A stretch of 64,000 bases of DNA from Holothuria scabra (taxonomy: Eukaryota; Echinodermata; Holothuroidea; Aspidochirotida; Holothuriidae), in the NCBI GenBank assembly GCA_037179385.1, contig CM074188.1, positions 17,377,318-17,441,317 of the forward strand. Reading direction: 5' to 3'. Positions within the stretch are counted from its first letter, which is position 1. Every line of letters begins with the position of its first letter. Of this stretch, positions 36,301 to 46,403 are shown in pieces. A program made the position numbers and the translations under genes. Below the pieces are notes generated by a model. It did not search any database, had not been told where the DNA came from, and saw nothing but the letters and a program-made list of their open reading frames with translations.

Positions 36301-39300
36301 ACCCATTTGAATAGTGTCAGCACTGTAAAGAGAAAATGTGGAATAAGAACTGGTGAGTTTTGGGCTGGTTTTCATTGCAAGTTTTGCATCAACAGTCTAC
36401 TCAACTAGCCTCGCTCTGTTCATTTACACTTTACAATCTCATCTTCTCGAATATTCATCTTTAAGTTATGTGACACACTTGTAGTATAATCATGGGGCTG
36501 GCCTCAAACTTAGTGTTATGGCTGCTGCAATACTCATTTGCTTTCATGTTTTACAGTAGTTGCACTTGTAGGGATATGTTTTCATTGCAATTTTGAAAGC
36601 AGACTGGAAGGAACCTGAAAAGGTTATACGAACATTCCATGATCCAAGTTACTGTACTCCAAAAATGTAATGTAAACAGGGGCCCGTTCCACAAAGAGTT
36701 ACGCACAATCTTAAGTATGATTTACTGTTGACCTTAGTATGGGGAATCAAACTTAAGATTGTGCGTAAGTCTTTGTGGAAAAGGCCCCAGATTTTGTTCC
36801 AAATTTAGACAAGAAAATATGCACTGTTCTTCACTCACTGTCTTTATAGGTTGCTGCACTTGGACAAAATTTGCAAAGATTGTTTACTTCTGTAGCACCC
36901 AAACAAAAGATGTACCACCAGGATAAAAAGTTGACCCATCTGGGCAGGAGCTATCAGTTTGAAATCTTTCAACAGTAACTCCAGGAAGAGTCTAGTTCAA
37001 TATTCAGTCTCAGTGGTCTTGTTTTTTGACTTTTAAGAGTTTGACAGACTTAAGCTACTTATTCTTCTGTGTATTATTCCCAGGTACTCATGCACATGTC
37101 ACATAGATCTAGGTAAAACCATATATCCCATTTGCAGAGATCAGTTTGTACTGTACAGGGTAGTATTATATAAAAACCATAACCAGAGCCCCCAAATTTA
37201 AGCAACAGGTCTGGGGAAAAATTTCTTTTTTCTTTACAAGAAAATATAGCCTAGGCCTAAGGGAAATAATTTTACCACCTTCCCAGGCAAAGAACAGTTT
37301 TTCAAGTCCTGTGTGAGCTATCACTGCATCTTGTTTGCATGGTGTGTGTTACATTCTCAAAAAGCAACATCACAGAATGGTGAGTACAGTAACCAAAATT
37401 TCTGAACAGGCCCAGTGCTAAAACCTGATTCCTTAAAGGCCCAATTCTTTCACCCCAACAGTACCAATACTAACCTTGTCTGAAATTCATCCTCATCCTA
37501 AAACAATCTCAGTTCATTGCATCAGAGTGAGTGCAAGAAAGCTCAATGTGTAAAATCATAACAATCTCAGTACCGTTCATGCTATGTAATATAAGCTTTG
37601 GTACTCTGCATTGTTTGAATTAGCTGTCAATCAAAAAGGTGAGCAAATTGATAATTTTGGTAAACCCCAACAACAACTTTTGTTTGGGGTGAGAGGATTG
37701 GTCCTTTTAAACTCCTAAACTAGGGGTGTATTGCACGACCCCTCCATATTTACATTCCAAGTTCTAAAACAGGGTATAGATATCTTTGTTGTTAAACACA
37801 ATAAGCTACTGCAAAGTAGGAAAACTAAAAACTAAATTACGCCATCTTTGGCCATGATCTGTTTTTCTTTAGTACTGTACAAGTCTGGCTATGTCATTTC
37901 ATAAAAATATGCCATTTACTTTTAACTTTATTTTATTTCACTTCAGACAATTGTGCTTCAATAAAGTTTCAGAAAACTGTTATCAGGTAGCATGGACAGG
38001 TGGAATTTTGTGCATGAGAATTCAAAGCTTAAAAGTATTTTCTAGAAACGAAGATGAAATGTGCCTTTAAGCTACACACTGTATGTTGAATCCTTAATGT
38101 CTTAACTTGAATATGTTGAAATATAAAATAGATATCTTCATAACTTCCATTTTAAATTTGTGATATCATGTTGACTGGAACAACTGTTGTTGTTAGTTGT
38201 AAAACTGCCAAATTTTGTGCATTAGGTTTAGATTGCAAGCAACGAAACGGAGAGTGCAAAATATATTATGACTTTCGAAGTTTCGATAGCGTACAGATTC
38301 CACTCAGCAAGCTGGCACACTCCCACTTACAACAACCAGAATAAATGGAGCAAAATGTGTGATTTTCTGTGACCTTACAGTAATTCAAGCATTAATCGCT
38401 GGCCACAGCGAGCATTAATGCAACTAATTCTGGTTAAGATCAAAATGCACCGACCTGTTTTGGCTTCAGTGTGAACATAAACAATGCATTTGGCACGGTA
38501 GATTGTTTCACTGCTTAGGCTGGTGCTTTGCTACAGTGAAAGGGAAGAATTGTCACAGGTGCGCAAAATTTGGCATTGTGCAAAATTTGGTATAATTACT
38601 ATATAACTGAATGAGGCACAGAAAATTTAAAAAAAAAAGGATTGTAGCTAGTGGCTCGAACCCTACACATTTAAAGTTGATCAGCCTTAAAGGCCCAATT
38701 CTCTCACACCAAGCAGTGCCAATTCCCCTAACCTCCTTAATTCCGCCCCTCCCACAATTGTCTGAAATTCATCCTCATCCAGACACAATCTCAGTTTATT
38801 GCTTCAGGGTGAGTATAGAAAAGCACAATGTGTTTAATCAAAACACTCTCAGTACAGTTCATGCTGTGTAATATAAGCTTCAAATGGTAAACTGCATTGT
38901 TTGAATTAGCAGTCAATCAAAAAGCTGAGCCAATGGAGAGTTTCTGTAACCCCCTACAAGAAGTGTAGTTTGGAGTGAGAGGACTGGCCCTTTAAACCAT
39001 TCCAACTTGCAGTGGCAAAAATGAGCTTATTTGTGAGGATGCTCTGCAGCCTGTGCATCCTGGTACTAGGGTTGGGCAGTATACCAACATTGACTTCAAC
39101 ACCGGTATTAGAGATACAGTTAATGAAAATACCGAAGATATTTGGTGTTTTACCAATACCAGTTCTTGACAAAATTACGAGTCCTCATCATATTCGCCAA
39201 CAAAAATAACTGTTAAGATGTGTGGATGATTAAAATATTTACAGTGTACGCATTTAGAGCAGAGGTTCCTGCATGGTTATTAATCCAATCAAGCACCCAG

Positions 39301-41636
39301 ATGTGTAATTGCTGTGTAATTTAGCTATGATGCATTGTTTGAATGTGATGCCAATCAAAAAGCGGTTCCAATTGCGAGTTTTGATATACGTATACTGAAA
39401 CTGTTAGGGTGACGAATGACTGCCTTTAACAAACATAATAAGCTTACAGTATGTCAGTATGTTTTTGTTTTTGTAGCATTGCCAAGATTTAGTGGTGGAG
39501 CACCGCCTACCTCAAAAATAGACCAATTGTGGTGAATGCTAAAGAATATTAAGCTGATCAACTTTTGGGCTCATTGAAAGGGACTTCTGACCATTGCCAG
39601 CAGGCTCTCAGGGGTTGCAGCCTAAAGGGGGCTGCAGCCACAGAGGGGCTACCCTAGCCCTTGAACATGGCTGTGTGTTACGTTACATGGCCTAAGCTCA
39701 TTACACTCCACATCACAGCCCTTGCCCCGCTAACACAGGGAATCCCATCATTACGCTTTCAGAACAAAATACGTTCTAAACTGGTAAATATTACACACAT
39801 CGAACTTATATAACCACAACATGATGTGCAAGTGACTTTCAATCGAAAAGTTAGCAATAAATCAGCTTTCATGGACAGTTTGAGGTCAAAATGCAGCAAA
39901 ATGACACTTCGATTCTGGTTAGAAACTCCGTCGTTTGAATGAGTCCTCGTTCAATAAGTGTTTCTACATGAACTTTCAAATAGTCAAAAGTCATTCCCAG
40001 AACGTTGTAACCATTTCACCAAATCGATAACTTTAACGATCATTCCACCTAATGAATGCAAATTTCATATCAAAAATTCTTGTTTATTCGTATTTGAAGC
40101 TTCTAAGTGTTTTTGAAATTGTTGAAATGTTGTCAAAATTTCTCTAAGTGTGAAAACTTTTTGAATAAGTGGAAACCCCTGGTATGACCTTTGACCCCAA
40201 AGTGGATATCACGAAGACGACGAGTCCTATTATTCTGCGCGCTGGCACCCGCTGACACCCGCTACTACGCCCTGTCTCAAGTTCCACGCGCTGCCCTACA
40301 ATTTGTAGCGCATGGCATTTCGCGGAACTAGTGGAATACTCAGGGATCCATTCTAACATGTGTAATGATTAGCAACATGATTAATGATAGCATTTAATGA
40401 AATTAATATCAGCGTTAACTAAATTAACATCCAGCGTGTCAGCGCATACCTGGGTACACAAGGCATAGCCAGGTGTGCCAGCCCGTGGTTTAGAAGGATC
40501 GAATACCGACTACTGAGTCATTCGAAAGCTTACAAACATGGTGCATTGAGTTAGTGTTACGTTCAATTTTTTGAGGCAAAATACACCATTATAACATCGA
40601 ATCTGGGTGAACAGCTTATGCAGAAAGGTGGATGCGGTGCCAGAGGTCATCTGTGTAAAGTTTGGTGAGAAAACATAGGAATTTGTGAACGTGAGAGATG
40701 ACGACCCTGGCCAAGGTCGCCTAGTGATGGGATTCCCTGTGTTAGCGGGGCAAGGGCTGTGATGTGGAGTGTAATGAGCTTAGGCCATGTAACATAACAC
40801 GCAGCCCTGTTCAAAGGCTAGGCTACCCCAGCTACTTTCCACCTGACTTCCCTACCCAAGAGTTGAGAACTGTTACTGCCTCACTACCGGTTCTGTGTAT
40901 TTTACAATTTTACTGGTACCAATATTTTAACGGTACCACCCAACCCTGCCTGGTACCAACAGGCATGATATCTCTGATTTGCAGTCAAAATAGACCTAAC
41001 ACTAGTACAGTAAGCGCCCCGTCATAGGCCTACAACACTCTGGGATCACATTTTTAAGTTTCCAATTGCAAAAATCTGGTCCAGCCAGATAGTTTGGAGG
41101 CTACTGTCTGGTAAAATCCGTCATGCCAGATCTTAAAATTCCAGATCCAGTACATCCCTCGCCTAAGCTACCTTAAACCTGTTGCAAACAAGTTGGGTCA
41201 CCAGTATTTTTGCGGCAGACTGCATAGACATGACTCAAAACTACCGCAAAGGCATTGCATGAGAGTGCAGTAACATTAGCTTAGCCTTTATAATCATTCT
41301 GGTGGAGCTCTCAGAACATTGCTTCTTGCCTAAGGCCTATGATTAATACTAGTTAATTAGTATTATGTAGGCCTAGCCTTGCGCCTAGCCCTAGAGTGCT
41401 ACGCCTATTGTATGACTATGACTAAGTTAGGCCTGGTACAGTAATGAGTATGCTATGAGTATGACTCGTCGACACAGCCCTTTAAAGCCCAGGACTAGGC
41501 TAAGTTGTTCTGCATTAACGTTACATACTTTGTCTGTAACAGTTGTCAAAGATGGCTTTTCCTTCTTCGCTTCAACTGGGAAGAAAAAGTAAACCAATGC
41601 CAATACGGCAAGGAGTATCACAGCAGAAACCTTCAT
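30173..41636 (-). CDS. PPIB: Cyclophilin B, ER peptidyl-prolyl cis-trans isomerase (5 exons)
   Basis: Five exons join in phase to a 212-residue protein: 41529-41636, 35125-35238, 34694-34787, 31432-31616 and 30173-30310. Introns start GT and end AG (donors GTATGT, GTAAGT, GTAAAT, GTTAGT). Residues 1-23 are a signal peptide with a VEA cleavage motif, and a lysine-rich linker follows. The cyclophilin fold runs from about VYFDIKIG (37) to the end. Residues equivalent to the cyclophilin A active site are all present: R86, F91, M92, Q94, A132, N133, Q142, F144, W152, H157. Length matches vertebrate PPIB (216). The C-terminus ends GPTPEDA rather than the vertebrate tail. The enzyme isomerises X-Pro bonds during folding of secretory proteins in the ER lumen. 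The start is the ATG at 41636, in good context (GCCATGA); the frame upstream has no other ATG. Confidence 0.97.
30311..31431 (-). other. PPIB intron 4
   Basis: 1.1 kb. A 100-codon plus-strand frame at 30484 has no family resemblance; nothing else is supported. Confidence 0.6.
31432..31616 (-). CDS. PPIB: PPIB coding exon 4 (residues 106-167)
   Basis: Begins after CCTACAG. Carries [17 protein letters not shown] and [10 protein letters not shown], the substrate pocket and the cyclosporin-contact tryptophan (W152). Ends ATG|GTTAGT, phase 0. Confidence 0.97.
31617..34693 (-). other. PPIB intron 3
   Basis: 3.1 kb, carrying a plus-strand LINE relic (32225-32420). The rest is AT-rich with no further structure that I can name. 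Confidence 0.6.
32225..32420 (+). pseudogene. LINE reverse-transcriptase C-terminal relic
   Basis: A frame around 32245 reads ILYGCETWKLTQQEE, then [10 protein letters not shown] and a TISY-stop. This matches the L-L-Y-G-x-E-T-W ... R-x-I-L-x-I-x-W block found after the RT domain in many non-LTR retrotransposons. It is antisense to PPIB and carries stops, so it is inactive. Confidence 0.5.
34694..34787 (-). CDS. PPIB: PPIB coding exon 3 (residues 75-105 plus one base)
   Basis: Begins after CATATAG. Holds [15 protein letters not shown] with the catalytic arginine (R86). Ends GGAG|GTAAAT, phase 1. Confidence 0.97.
35125..35238 (-). CDS. PPIB: PPIB coding exon 2 (residues 37-74)
   Basis: Begins after TTTGCAG with [11 protein letters not shown] and carries [14 protein letters not shown], the first beta strands and helix of the cyclophilin fold. 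Ends TCA|GTAAGT, phase 0. Confidence 0.96.
35804..35870. mobile_element. Solitary hAT-like end
   Basis: CTAAGGCTGTCACATTTAG followed by AACGAACGATCGG and CGTTTAAACG palindromes looks like the left end of a hAT element of the TARGGCTG type. No reversed partner was found in the window, so the copy is truncated or its other end has decayed. Confidence 0.35.
36677..36790. mobile_element. 114-bp foldback MITE
   Basis: GGGGCC-GTTCCACAAAGA-GTTACGCACAATCTTAAG at the left is mirrored by CTTAAGATTGTGCGTAA-GTCTTTGTGGAA-GGCCCC at the right (given as separate blocks). The arms are about 42 bp with a ~30-bp loop. No duplication is clear. Confidence 0.75.
37437..37706. mobile_element. TTAA MITE, copy 1
   Basis: Starts AGGCCCAATTCTTTCAC, ends GTGAGAGGATTGGTCCTT and is flanked by TTAA (37433-37436, 37707-37710), the target of piggyBac and Kolobok elements. 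270 bp, non-coding. Copy 2 is at 38691-38991. Confidence 0.8.
38691..38991. mobile_element. TTAA MITE, copy 2
   Basis: Starts AGGCCCAATTCTCTCAC, ends GTGAGAGGACTGGCCCT and is flanked by TTAA (38687-38690, 38992-38995). It shares the whole interior with copy 1, including 'GAAATTCATCCTCATCC' and 'GCATTGTTTGAATTAGC', plus about 30 extra bp near the left end. Confidence 0.85.
39067..40948. mobile_element. hAT-like element TAGGGTTGGG, 8-bp TSD
   Basis: The left end TAGGGTTGGGCAGTATACC and right end, reversed, CAGGGTTGGGTGGTACC are inverted repeats. They are flanked by a perfect CCTGGTAC duplication (39059-39066, 40949-40956). The interior contains GGTACC/GGTATT words typical of this kind of end, plus a second inverted repeat pair (39645-40829). 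No transposase. It lies in PPIB intron 1. Confidence 0.9.
39645..40829. repeat. Internal ~107-bp inverted repeat, ~970-bp spacer
   Basis: 39645-39752 (GGGGCTACCCTAGCC ... AACACAGGGAATCCCATCA) is mirrored by 40724-40829 at more than 85% by eye. It could be the ends of an element nested inside the 39067 hAT, or an inverted duplication within it. No target duplication at the arms was recognised. Confidence 0.75.
41529..41636 (-). CDS. PPIB: PPIB coding exon 1 (residues 1-36)
   Basis: Signal peptide [19 protein letters not shown] plus the basic linker. Ends AAA|GTATGT, phase 0. Confidence 0.95.
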
Positions 41637-42423
41637 GGCGTTCTTAAATCGGATCGATACGACAGCCACCTTGCGCTCTGTCTGACGCTACGCTGACTGA
41701 GATTTGAGGACGAACTATTTCACGTGGCACGAGCACAATGCTGCTCAAGCGTTTCATTAGGTCAACCTGTGTTCATTTACGTGTCGCCGGGTTACTGTAT
41801 ATGGTCTCTCGCGCGCTGCATGCTAGTAGCACTGCCTAGTATTAGGCAGCGGGCCGTACACGAAAAAGTGCTTTCGTTTTTAACTTTCGTGACGCACATC
41901 TGAGGGTCGGCATAAAAATTACCCACTAAGGTCAATTTTAACCTTTTGAACATCATATCAATTACCACAAGCGAACGAGATGGCCTACGAAGAGAAATTT
42001 GAGGGTGAATTGTTGGCTTTTTGTGGCCAACGTTCATTGTAGATACTAGTTCCACGAATTTTCTGACACGTACAAAATTTGTACAATATGCGCCGGGCAA
42101 TAGGGATAAACTTTTATGTCAATTAATTGACGGGGGGGGGGGGTATGACAACTTTCCCCTCATCTAGGGAAAGGTTGAATAAATCAGGAACTGGAACGAG
42201 AAAGGATAGCGAAAGGATAGCGAAGAAGGAAAATGAAATATGCCTATAGGACAAAACAAGAATAAGAATTTAGAATAGAAAAGAGGAAGGAAATAAACAC
42301 ACTTGACATGAAAAACAAGAAACAGAGAGAAGAGATGCGTTCAGTAAGGATACCAATAGATGATTCACATGATATTGTTCAATCAAGTCTGGTTTGCAGC
42401 AGAGTTATGAGAGAGTAAATAAC
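41637..42423. other. PPIB upstream region
   Basis: Contains the presumed PPIB promoter and 5' UTR; no TATA box stands out. A 102-codon minus-strand frame at 41792-42100 starts at TTG only, resembles nothing I know and is not called. A G-run sits at 42132. Confidence 0.4.
41719..41730 (-). promoter_or_regulatory. GCCACGTG box upstream of PPIB
   Basis: The minus strand reads GTGCCACGTGAA about 85-95 bp before the PPIB ATG. GCCACGTG contains the CCACG half of the ER stress element and an ACGT core used by ATF6/XBP1-type factors; it is also a CACGTG E-box. No CCAAT at the 9-bp spacing of a full ERSE is present. The role is inferred from the gene, not shown. Confidence 0.3.
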
Positions 42424-42680
42424 GTACGGCATATGGTCAAGTGGTTACAGCATCCGACTTCAGGCGCGAGTACATGGGGTGTGGGCTTACGCCCCAGCCC
42501 TCTCTTTTTCGCCACATCAACAATAAAACATATGGAAAATTAGCAGTGCAGTTCCCTCTCACCCCTGTTTTCTCTTAGGTCAGTCCCCCCTCCCCCCTTT
42601 TTTTTTTTTTTTTGAACGTGCGAATCCGCGCCTGGACTTGCAGTTGGACAGAAGTTCGAGTATTGTCCTGGTCATACTGA
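42424..42680 (+). repeat. tRNA-derived SINE fragment split by a MITE
   Basis: 42434-42444 TGGTCAAGTGG fits the pol III A box. After removing 42461-42634 and one GACTT copy, the sequence continues GCAGTTGGACAGAAG into GTTCGAGTATT, a B-box-like word at 42654. Spacing between the boxes is then normal for a tRNA body. The B box is degenerate (GTTCGAnTCC expected), and there is no CCA-stem pairing good enough to call a tRNA gene. Confidence 0.5.
42461..42634. mobile_element. 174-bp MITE CAGGCGCG, 5-bp TSD
   Basis: The ends CAGGCGCG and CGCGCCTG are inverted. They are flanked by GACTT on both sides (42456-42460, 42635-42639). The interior shares 'TTTTTCGCCACATCAACAATAA' (in parts) with the element at 60277-61233, and ends in C- and T-runs. 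A 5-bp duplication fits a hAT5-like or Transib-like group; the superfamily is uncertain. Confidence 0.75.
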
Positions 42681-42753
42681 AGACTGTAAAAAACACAGCG
42701 TAAAGCAATTGAGTAGGAAAAACAAGCCAGTTAGTCACAACTGGAAAAGCTAG

Positions 42754-43396
42754 TCCGCATATCGAAAAGTTTTACACAAAAACGATCATTTGCTCATTCT
42801 ATATCAAATTTTTTTAAATGTTCTAATTAAGGTAAGCTAAATCGGTTATGCTTTGGAATGATATGTCAAGGTAAGAGGAACTCATGAAATGCCGATTTTC
42901 ATTCAAAATACTTGATTTTTGACGATTTCAAAATTTTGTGACGTCATAATTTGGGGAATTTCCCCAAATTAATGGGCCATTTTATGCCTTTACTACAAGC
43001 GTTTTACGACAAAAAATATAGATCCAAATAAAAGCAAATTCTTCTCCTCCTGTTACCTTTGACATGCAGCTCCCAGAAACGCGTTTATCTGTGTCAATAT
43101 ATTTGTGGAAAGAAGTGTTAATCCTCTAAATTATGTAAAATTGGGATGAAAAACGTTTTTCAGCCCATAGACATCAAATCCCATAAATTAATGATTTACG
43201 ACAAAAGTAAGAGGGGTGTCCAGTCAAAAAAGCATTCACTAGAGTTTGCAATAGTATGAACATCACAAATCCAGTTTAGCCAGACCTTAAGACACAAACC
43301 CGAATACTACATGAAGCGAAAAACCTAAAAATGCAAAATGCGACCGCATAACGCATTTGGGAGGTTTATGATCAAAACTTTTCGATATGTGGCGGC
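42754..43396. mobile_element. TIR element with CATATCGAAAAGTTTT ends
   Basis: CCGCATATCGAAAAGTTTT near 42755 is mirrored by AAAACTTTTCGATATGTGG near 43375-43392. The interior ~600 bp is non-coding and partly shared with 21110-21530. Edges and target duplication are unclear. Confidence 0.55.
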
Positions 43397-43544
43397 TCGA
43401 CATAAACCAATTGGTTAGAAGCTGGCCATGTGGGCCGTTATGTAAAACTCCGTCCATCTAACCGACTTTAGAGGAAAGGCCTCAATGGACACTCCTTACG
43501 GCCAAGCAGAACTTAATTCCCATTGAGATCTTTTGTCCAAATTA

Positions 43545-43745
43545 ACCAAAAGGTTTCAACAGTTTCCAAATGGTAACGGGTTTTCAAAAGGGTTTGGTTT
43601 ATAAAAAGGGTAATTTTATAATTCCCTTTGAGTTTTGACCAATTTCCATCATCTACCAAAGGGATTGCCCTTTAAATGAAAAGGGTATTTACAAAAGGTA
43701 TCACTTGAAACCCTTTGGGTTCAAAGGGTTTAACCCAAAAGGGTT
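43545..43745. repeat. Irregular AAAGGGTT / AACCCTTT cluster
   Basis: Over 200 bp, AAAGGG or CCCTTT with one or two flanking matches occurs about fourteen times, on both strands and at irregular spacing (for example AAACCCTTTGGGTTCAAAGGG near 43709, which is itself nearly palindromic). It is neither a clean tandem repeat nor coding. Confidence 0.6.
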
Positions 43746-44282
43746 CCAATTTTCAGCTGGGCTGCCAAAAAACTTTGACTATACCTTAAGCTGTAAAGTA
43801 TAATCTCTTCTAGTAGGCATGCCTGCATGATTTTGAACCAGCGTCGAAACTCCATGAAGCCTTGGCCGTTCACTCCAAGTATAAGTTCAAACTATATGAT
43901 CTATCACTCAAAGAACCAATCTAAAATTTCCTGCGAGAAACTTAGCATCATGTAGTACTAGTAGAACTGATCGCCAGCATCTCTGTCTGCTAGGAAAAAA
44001 GGGAACCGATCGTGGGGTAAAGTTTACAAAATGTGAAAAGACCGGGGTGAGAGCTGTACTGTATCAATACATTATCTTCTTTCAGATGGAGAGGGGCCCA
44101 AGATTCCTAGAGATATAATCACAACAACCAGTGGTTCGAACCTGCCATGCACTTATTCATAACGCTTGATTTTGCATGTATTTTATAGGTAAACATTTCA
44201 TTTGGAACCCTTTGAGCACAATTGGTTTGAAATGGTAGGCATACCTTTCGAAAAGTAAAAAGAAAAAAAAACTTTTTTAAGC
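43746..44282. other. Non-genic spacer
   Basis: Nothing supported. Confidence 0.4.
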
Positions 44283-44850
44283 ATCGGAGTAGGAAGCGGG
44301 GGCTGGGGGAGAAAGCCCCCCCCCCCCGAGTGAAAAATGAGGGGCGGAAGAATGGTTCCGCTCCCCCACTTCCCGTGAGTCAGAAACCCCTTTTTTAATT
44401 TTCCAAATCTCAAAAAACAGCGAAATTTCCGGCGCCCTTTGCTCGCCGCATTATGCAACATAAAGTGCGCTAGTTCTCACTAAACTTTTCTGAGCTCTGG
44501 AAATAACTTGAACAAAATCGGATGTTTAAATTACCATTGTGACACCACATCATTAAGAGACACAGGCAGCTATGTTGCTATTTTTGTGACCTGTCTTTCA
44601 TAACATTCCAATTTTTCTACAATTAAAGTTCTTGATTTTGAAATATTTTGTCTGAAAGGACAACAAAATTTGGGAAACTTTTGAAATGTCATCGGGGTCT
44701 GCGGGTCTGAGGGGTCGCGATTTTTCAAAATTTTGTATGCGCTCCGCGCCAATTGAAGATAGTCTCTCGAGAAAGACCGTTCCAGGCAGGGAAGCTTTGG
44801 CCTACCGTAGTCAAATGTTCTCATACACACCGCATGCGGGACATCGAATC
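44283..44850 (-). mobile_element. CATAGGCGTA-family hAT-like relic
   Basis: Begins CATCGGAGTAGGAAGCGGGG and, reversed, follows the right half of the 12592-14588 element: the 'GCGGCGAGC ... GGAAATTT' block, the 'CCGCCCCTCATTTTTCA' block, the 'GACACCACATCATTAAGAGA' block and the GCTCCGCGCCAATTG hairpin word (44740). No second end or duplication was identified. Confidence 0.6.
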
Positions 44851-46059
44851 CAAAGTAGCGCTTGCAGTGACCTTCCGTACATCTTTGCCGCACCCGCACC
44901 AAGTTCAAACGAGTTTCAAGGATTGAATTTGTATCTGACTTTTGACGGAATCGAATTCAGTCATAATTAGACACCAAATGATCTTGAACCAAGGAAGTCG
45001 GTCCAGCTTTAGTAATGCTCAACCGACTGAAACTAAGATTAAAAATGCGGAAATAGAAGGTAAAAAATTTTCAAGCTGACATATTTAAAAGAAAAACATA
45101 TCGGGTACCGTCATTTCAAAAAATCCACAAAGGCGTAGGCTACGGGAAGAGGCGGATCCTGTCTGCCGTGAATTGAATATAAGTTCAAGTCCTATTTTGC
45201 CCGGCCGTATGTCAACACGGTCCGCTGCAGGCCGAACTGACTAGCTGCATGCTACCCCTTGCCCATAAATATATGTAAATGTCAGTGCCCTGAAATAAGC
45301 ACTTCCCCTGCTCTGGGAGCAGTGCAGCCCCACCCCCACCTGAAAGGTCTACGCCTAGTAGCAAAGATGCCAGGTCTGAATTGCGATTTTCTATTGAAAA
45401 ACCTGCCCCTGTCTACAGCTATCGGCCATGTCATGACACCCAGTCTCCAGGGGCAGGAATTTCTGATGAGATTTTGTGCCAGAAAGATCAAAATTTTAAT
45501 GCATGGCTACTTTGTCGAGTGTCACAACAAGCATTTCATCGGGAAAGGGCTGATGGCTTTTACAAAATGTGGTCAGTGTACCGTTTTCAGTTTGGCACTA
45601 GTACTGAGCTCAGAGGCTCATATTGGGACCAGAAAATTTAGTACACGAATTCCGATATTTTTTTGGAAGGGAAACCGTTCCCAGTCGCCAATAACAGCTC
45701 GACCACCAAATTTTAAGTAAGCTTGTAGCGGTTTAGGATTTTTAGATAGCATGTAAGTTACTGCTAAGCCGAATTAAAGCTACAACTATTCCATATAACT
45801 TGAGAACCAACACACCCCCAGATGCCAGTGCCTATTAGAACCTATTACACGAAATAAAGCTTGGTGATATTCTCGCCCGTATTCGTATTGTTAATCTTCC
45901 AGATTTCGACGTTCCTCGATACAAAAATGATACTAGATGGGTCGAAGGGTATTATTCTTTTTTCAGAGATCGGAGTGACCCAGATTATACAATTTGGATC
46001 GGTATCCAGCTCGAGTTACTCATTCGCAGTTAACGTTACGCGCGAAACCGACTTAGCAG
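44851..46059. other. Spacer left of the helicase transposon
   Basis: A 153-codon plus-strand frame (45259-45720) overlaps two other open frames and has no recognisable motif, so I do not call it. A CTACGCCTAG stretch at 45349 may be another decayed hAT tip. Confidence 0.4.
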
Positions 46060-46068
46060 GGACATAAA

Positions 46069-46175
46069 TAGTCAGGGTAACCCTGCCGTGAGGAGGCGTG
46101 CTTCTTTTTTATTATGCCATATTTATTTCACACCACCTCAACGTCAGGGCGTTAAACACGGCAAAAGTCACTTCC
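46069..46175. repeat. Left TIR of the helicase transposon
   Basis: Outer 21 bp identical to the right end, a diverged middle, then the conserved CGTCAGGGCGTTAAACACGG block and AAAGTCACTTCC. The inner block partly repeats the tip (GTCAGGG-n-TAA), suggesting two binding sites for the same protein. Confidence 0.9.
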
Positions 46176-46403
46176 CAACCAAAAAAACGTGGAGGGCCAA
46201 TCAGAGCGTGTTCTAGTGCTCTGGCTACTAAATATTCATATTTCAGAGTCGAACACTTCTGATTAACATACGTAAACAAACGAAGCCGGCGAGAACATAT
46301 GACAACACGTGAGTGTCTATAGAAGAATATATCATACAACACAAAGCAGGGGAGACTGACACCTCGAAGAATTATCCTAGGTAGTACTGAATAATTTGTG
46401 TCA

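Larger units (their letters stand above)
35239..41528 (-). other. PPIB intron 1, transposon-rich
   Basis: 6.3 kb. It contains a solitary hAT-like end (35804), a 114-bp foldback (36677-36790), two TTAA MITEs (37437, 38691) with a decayed third relative (about 39240-39430), and a complete hAT-like element (39067-40948). Those elements make up well over a third of the intron. Confidence 0.8.

Noticed and set aside
41637..41669. N-terminal extension of PPIB
   Set aside because: The frame stays open upstream but has no ATG; the ATG at 41636 has good context and gives a standard signal peptide.
41792..42100. 102-codon minus-strand frame upstream of PPIB
   Set aside because: Opens at TTG, no ATG near the start, no family resemblance, and would run into the PPIB promoter.
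44130..44145. GGTTCGAACCT as a tRNA B box
   Set aside because: No A box at suitable distance upstream and no acceptor-stem pairing.
45259..45720. 153-codon plus-strand open frame
   Set aside because: Two other frames (45381 plus, 45282 minus) are open over the same DNA, there is no recognisable motif, and it starts beside a hAT-like fragment. Chance or repeat-derived.
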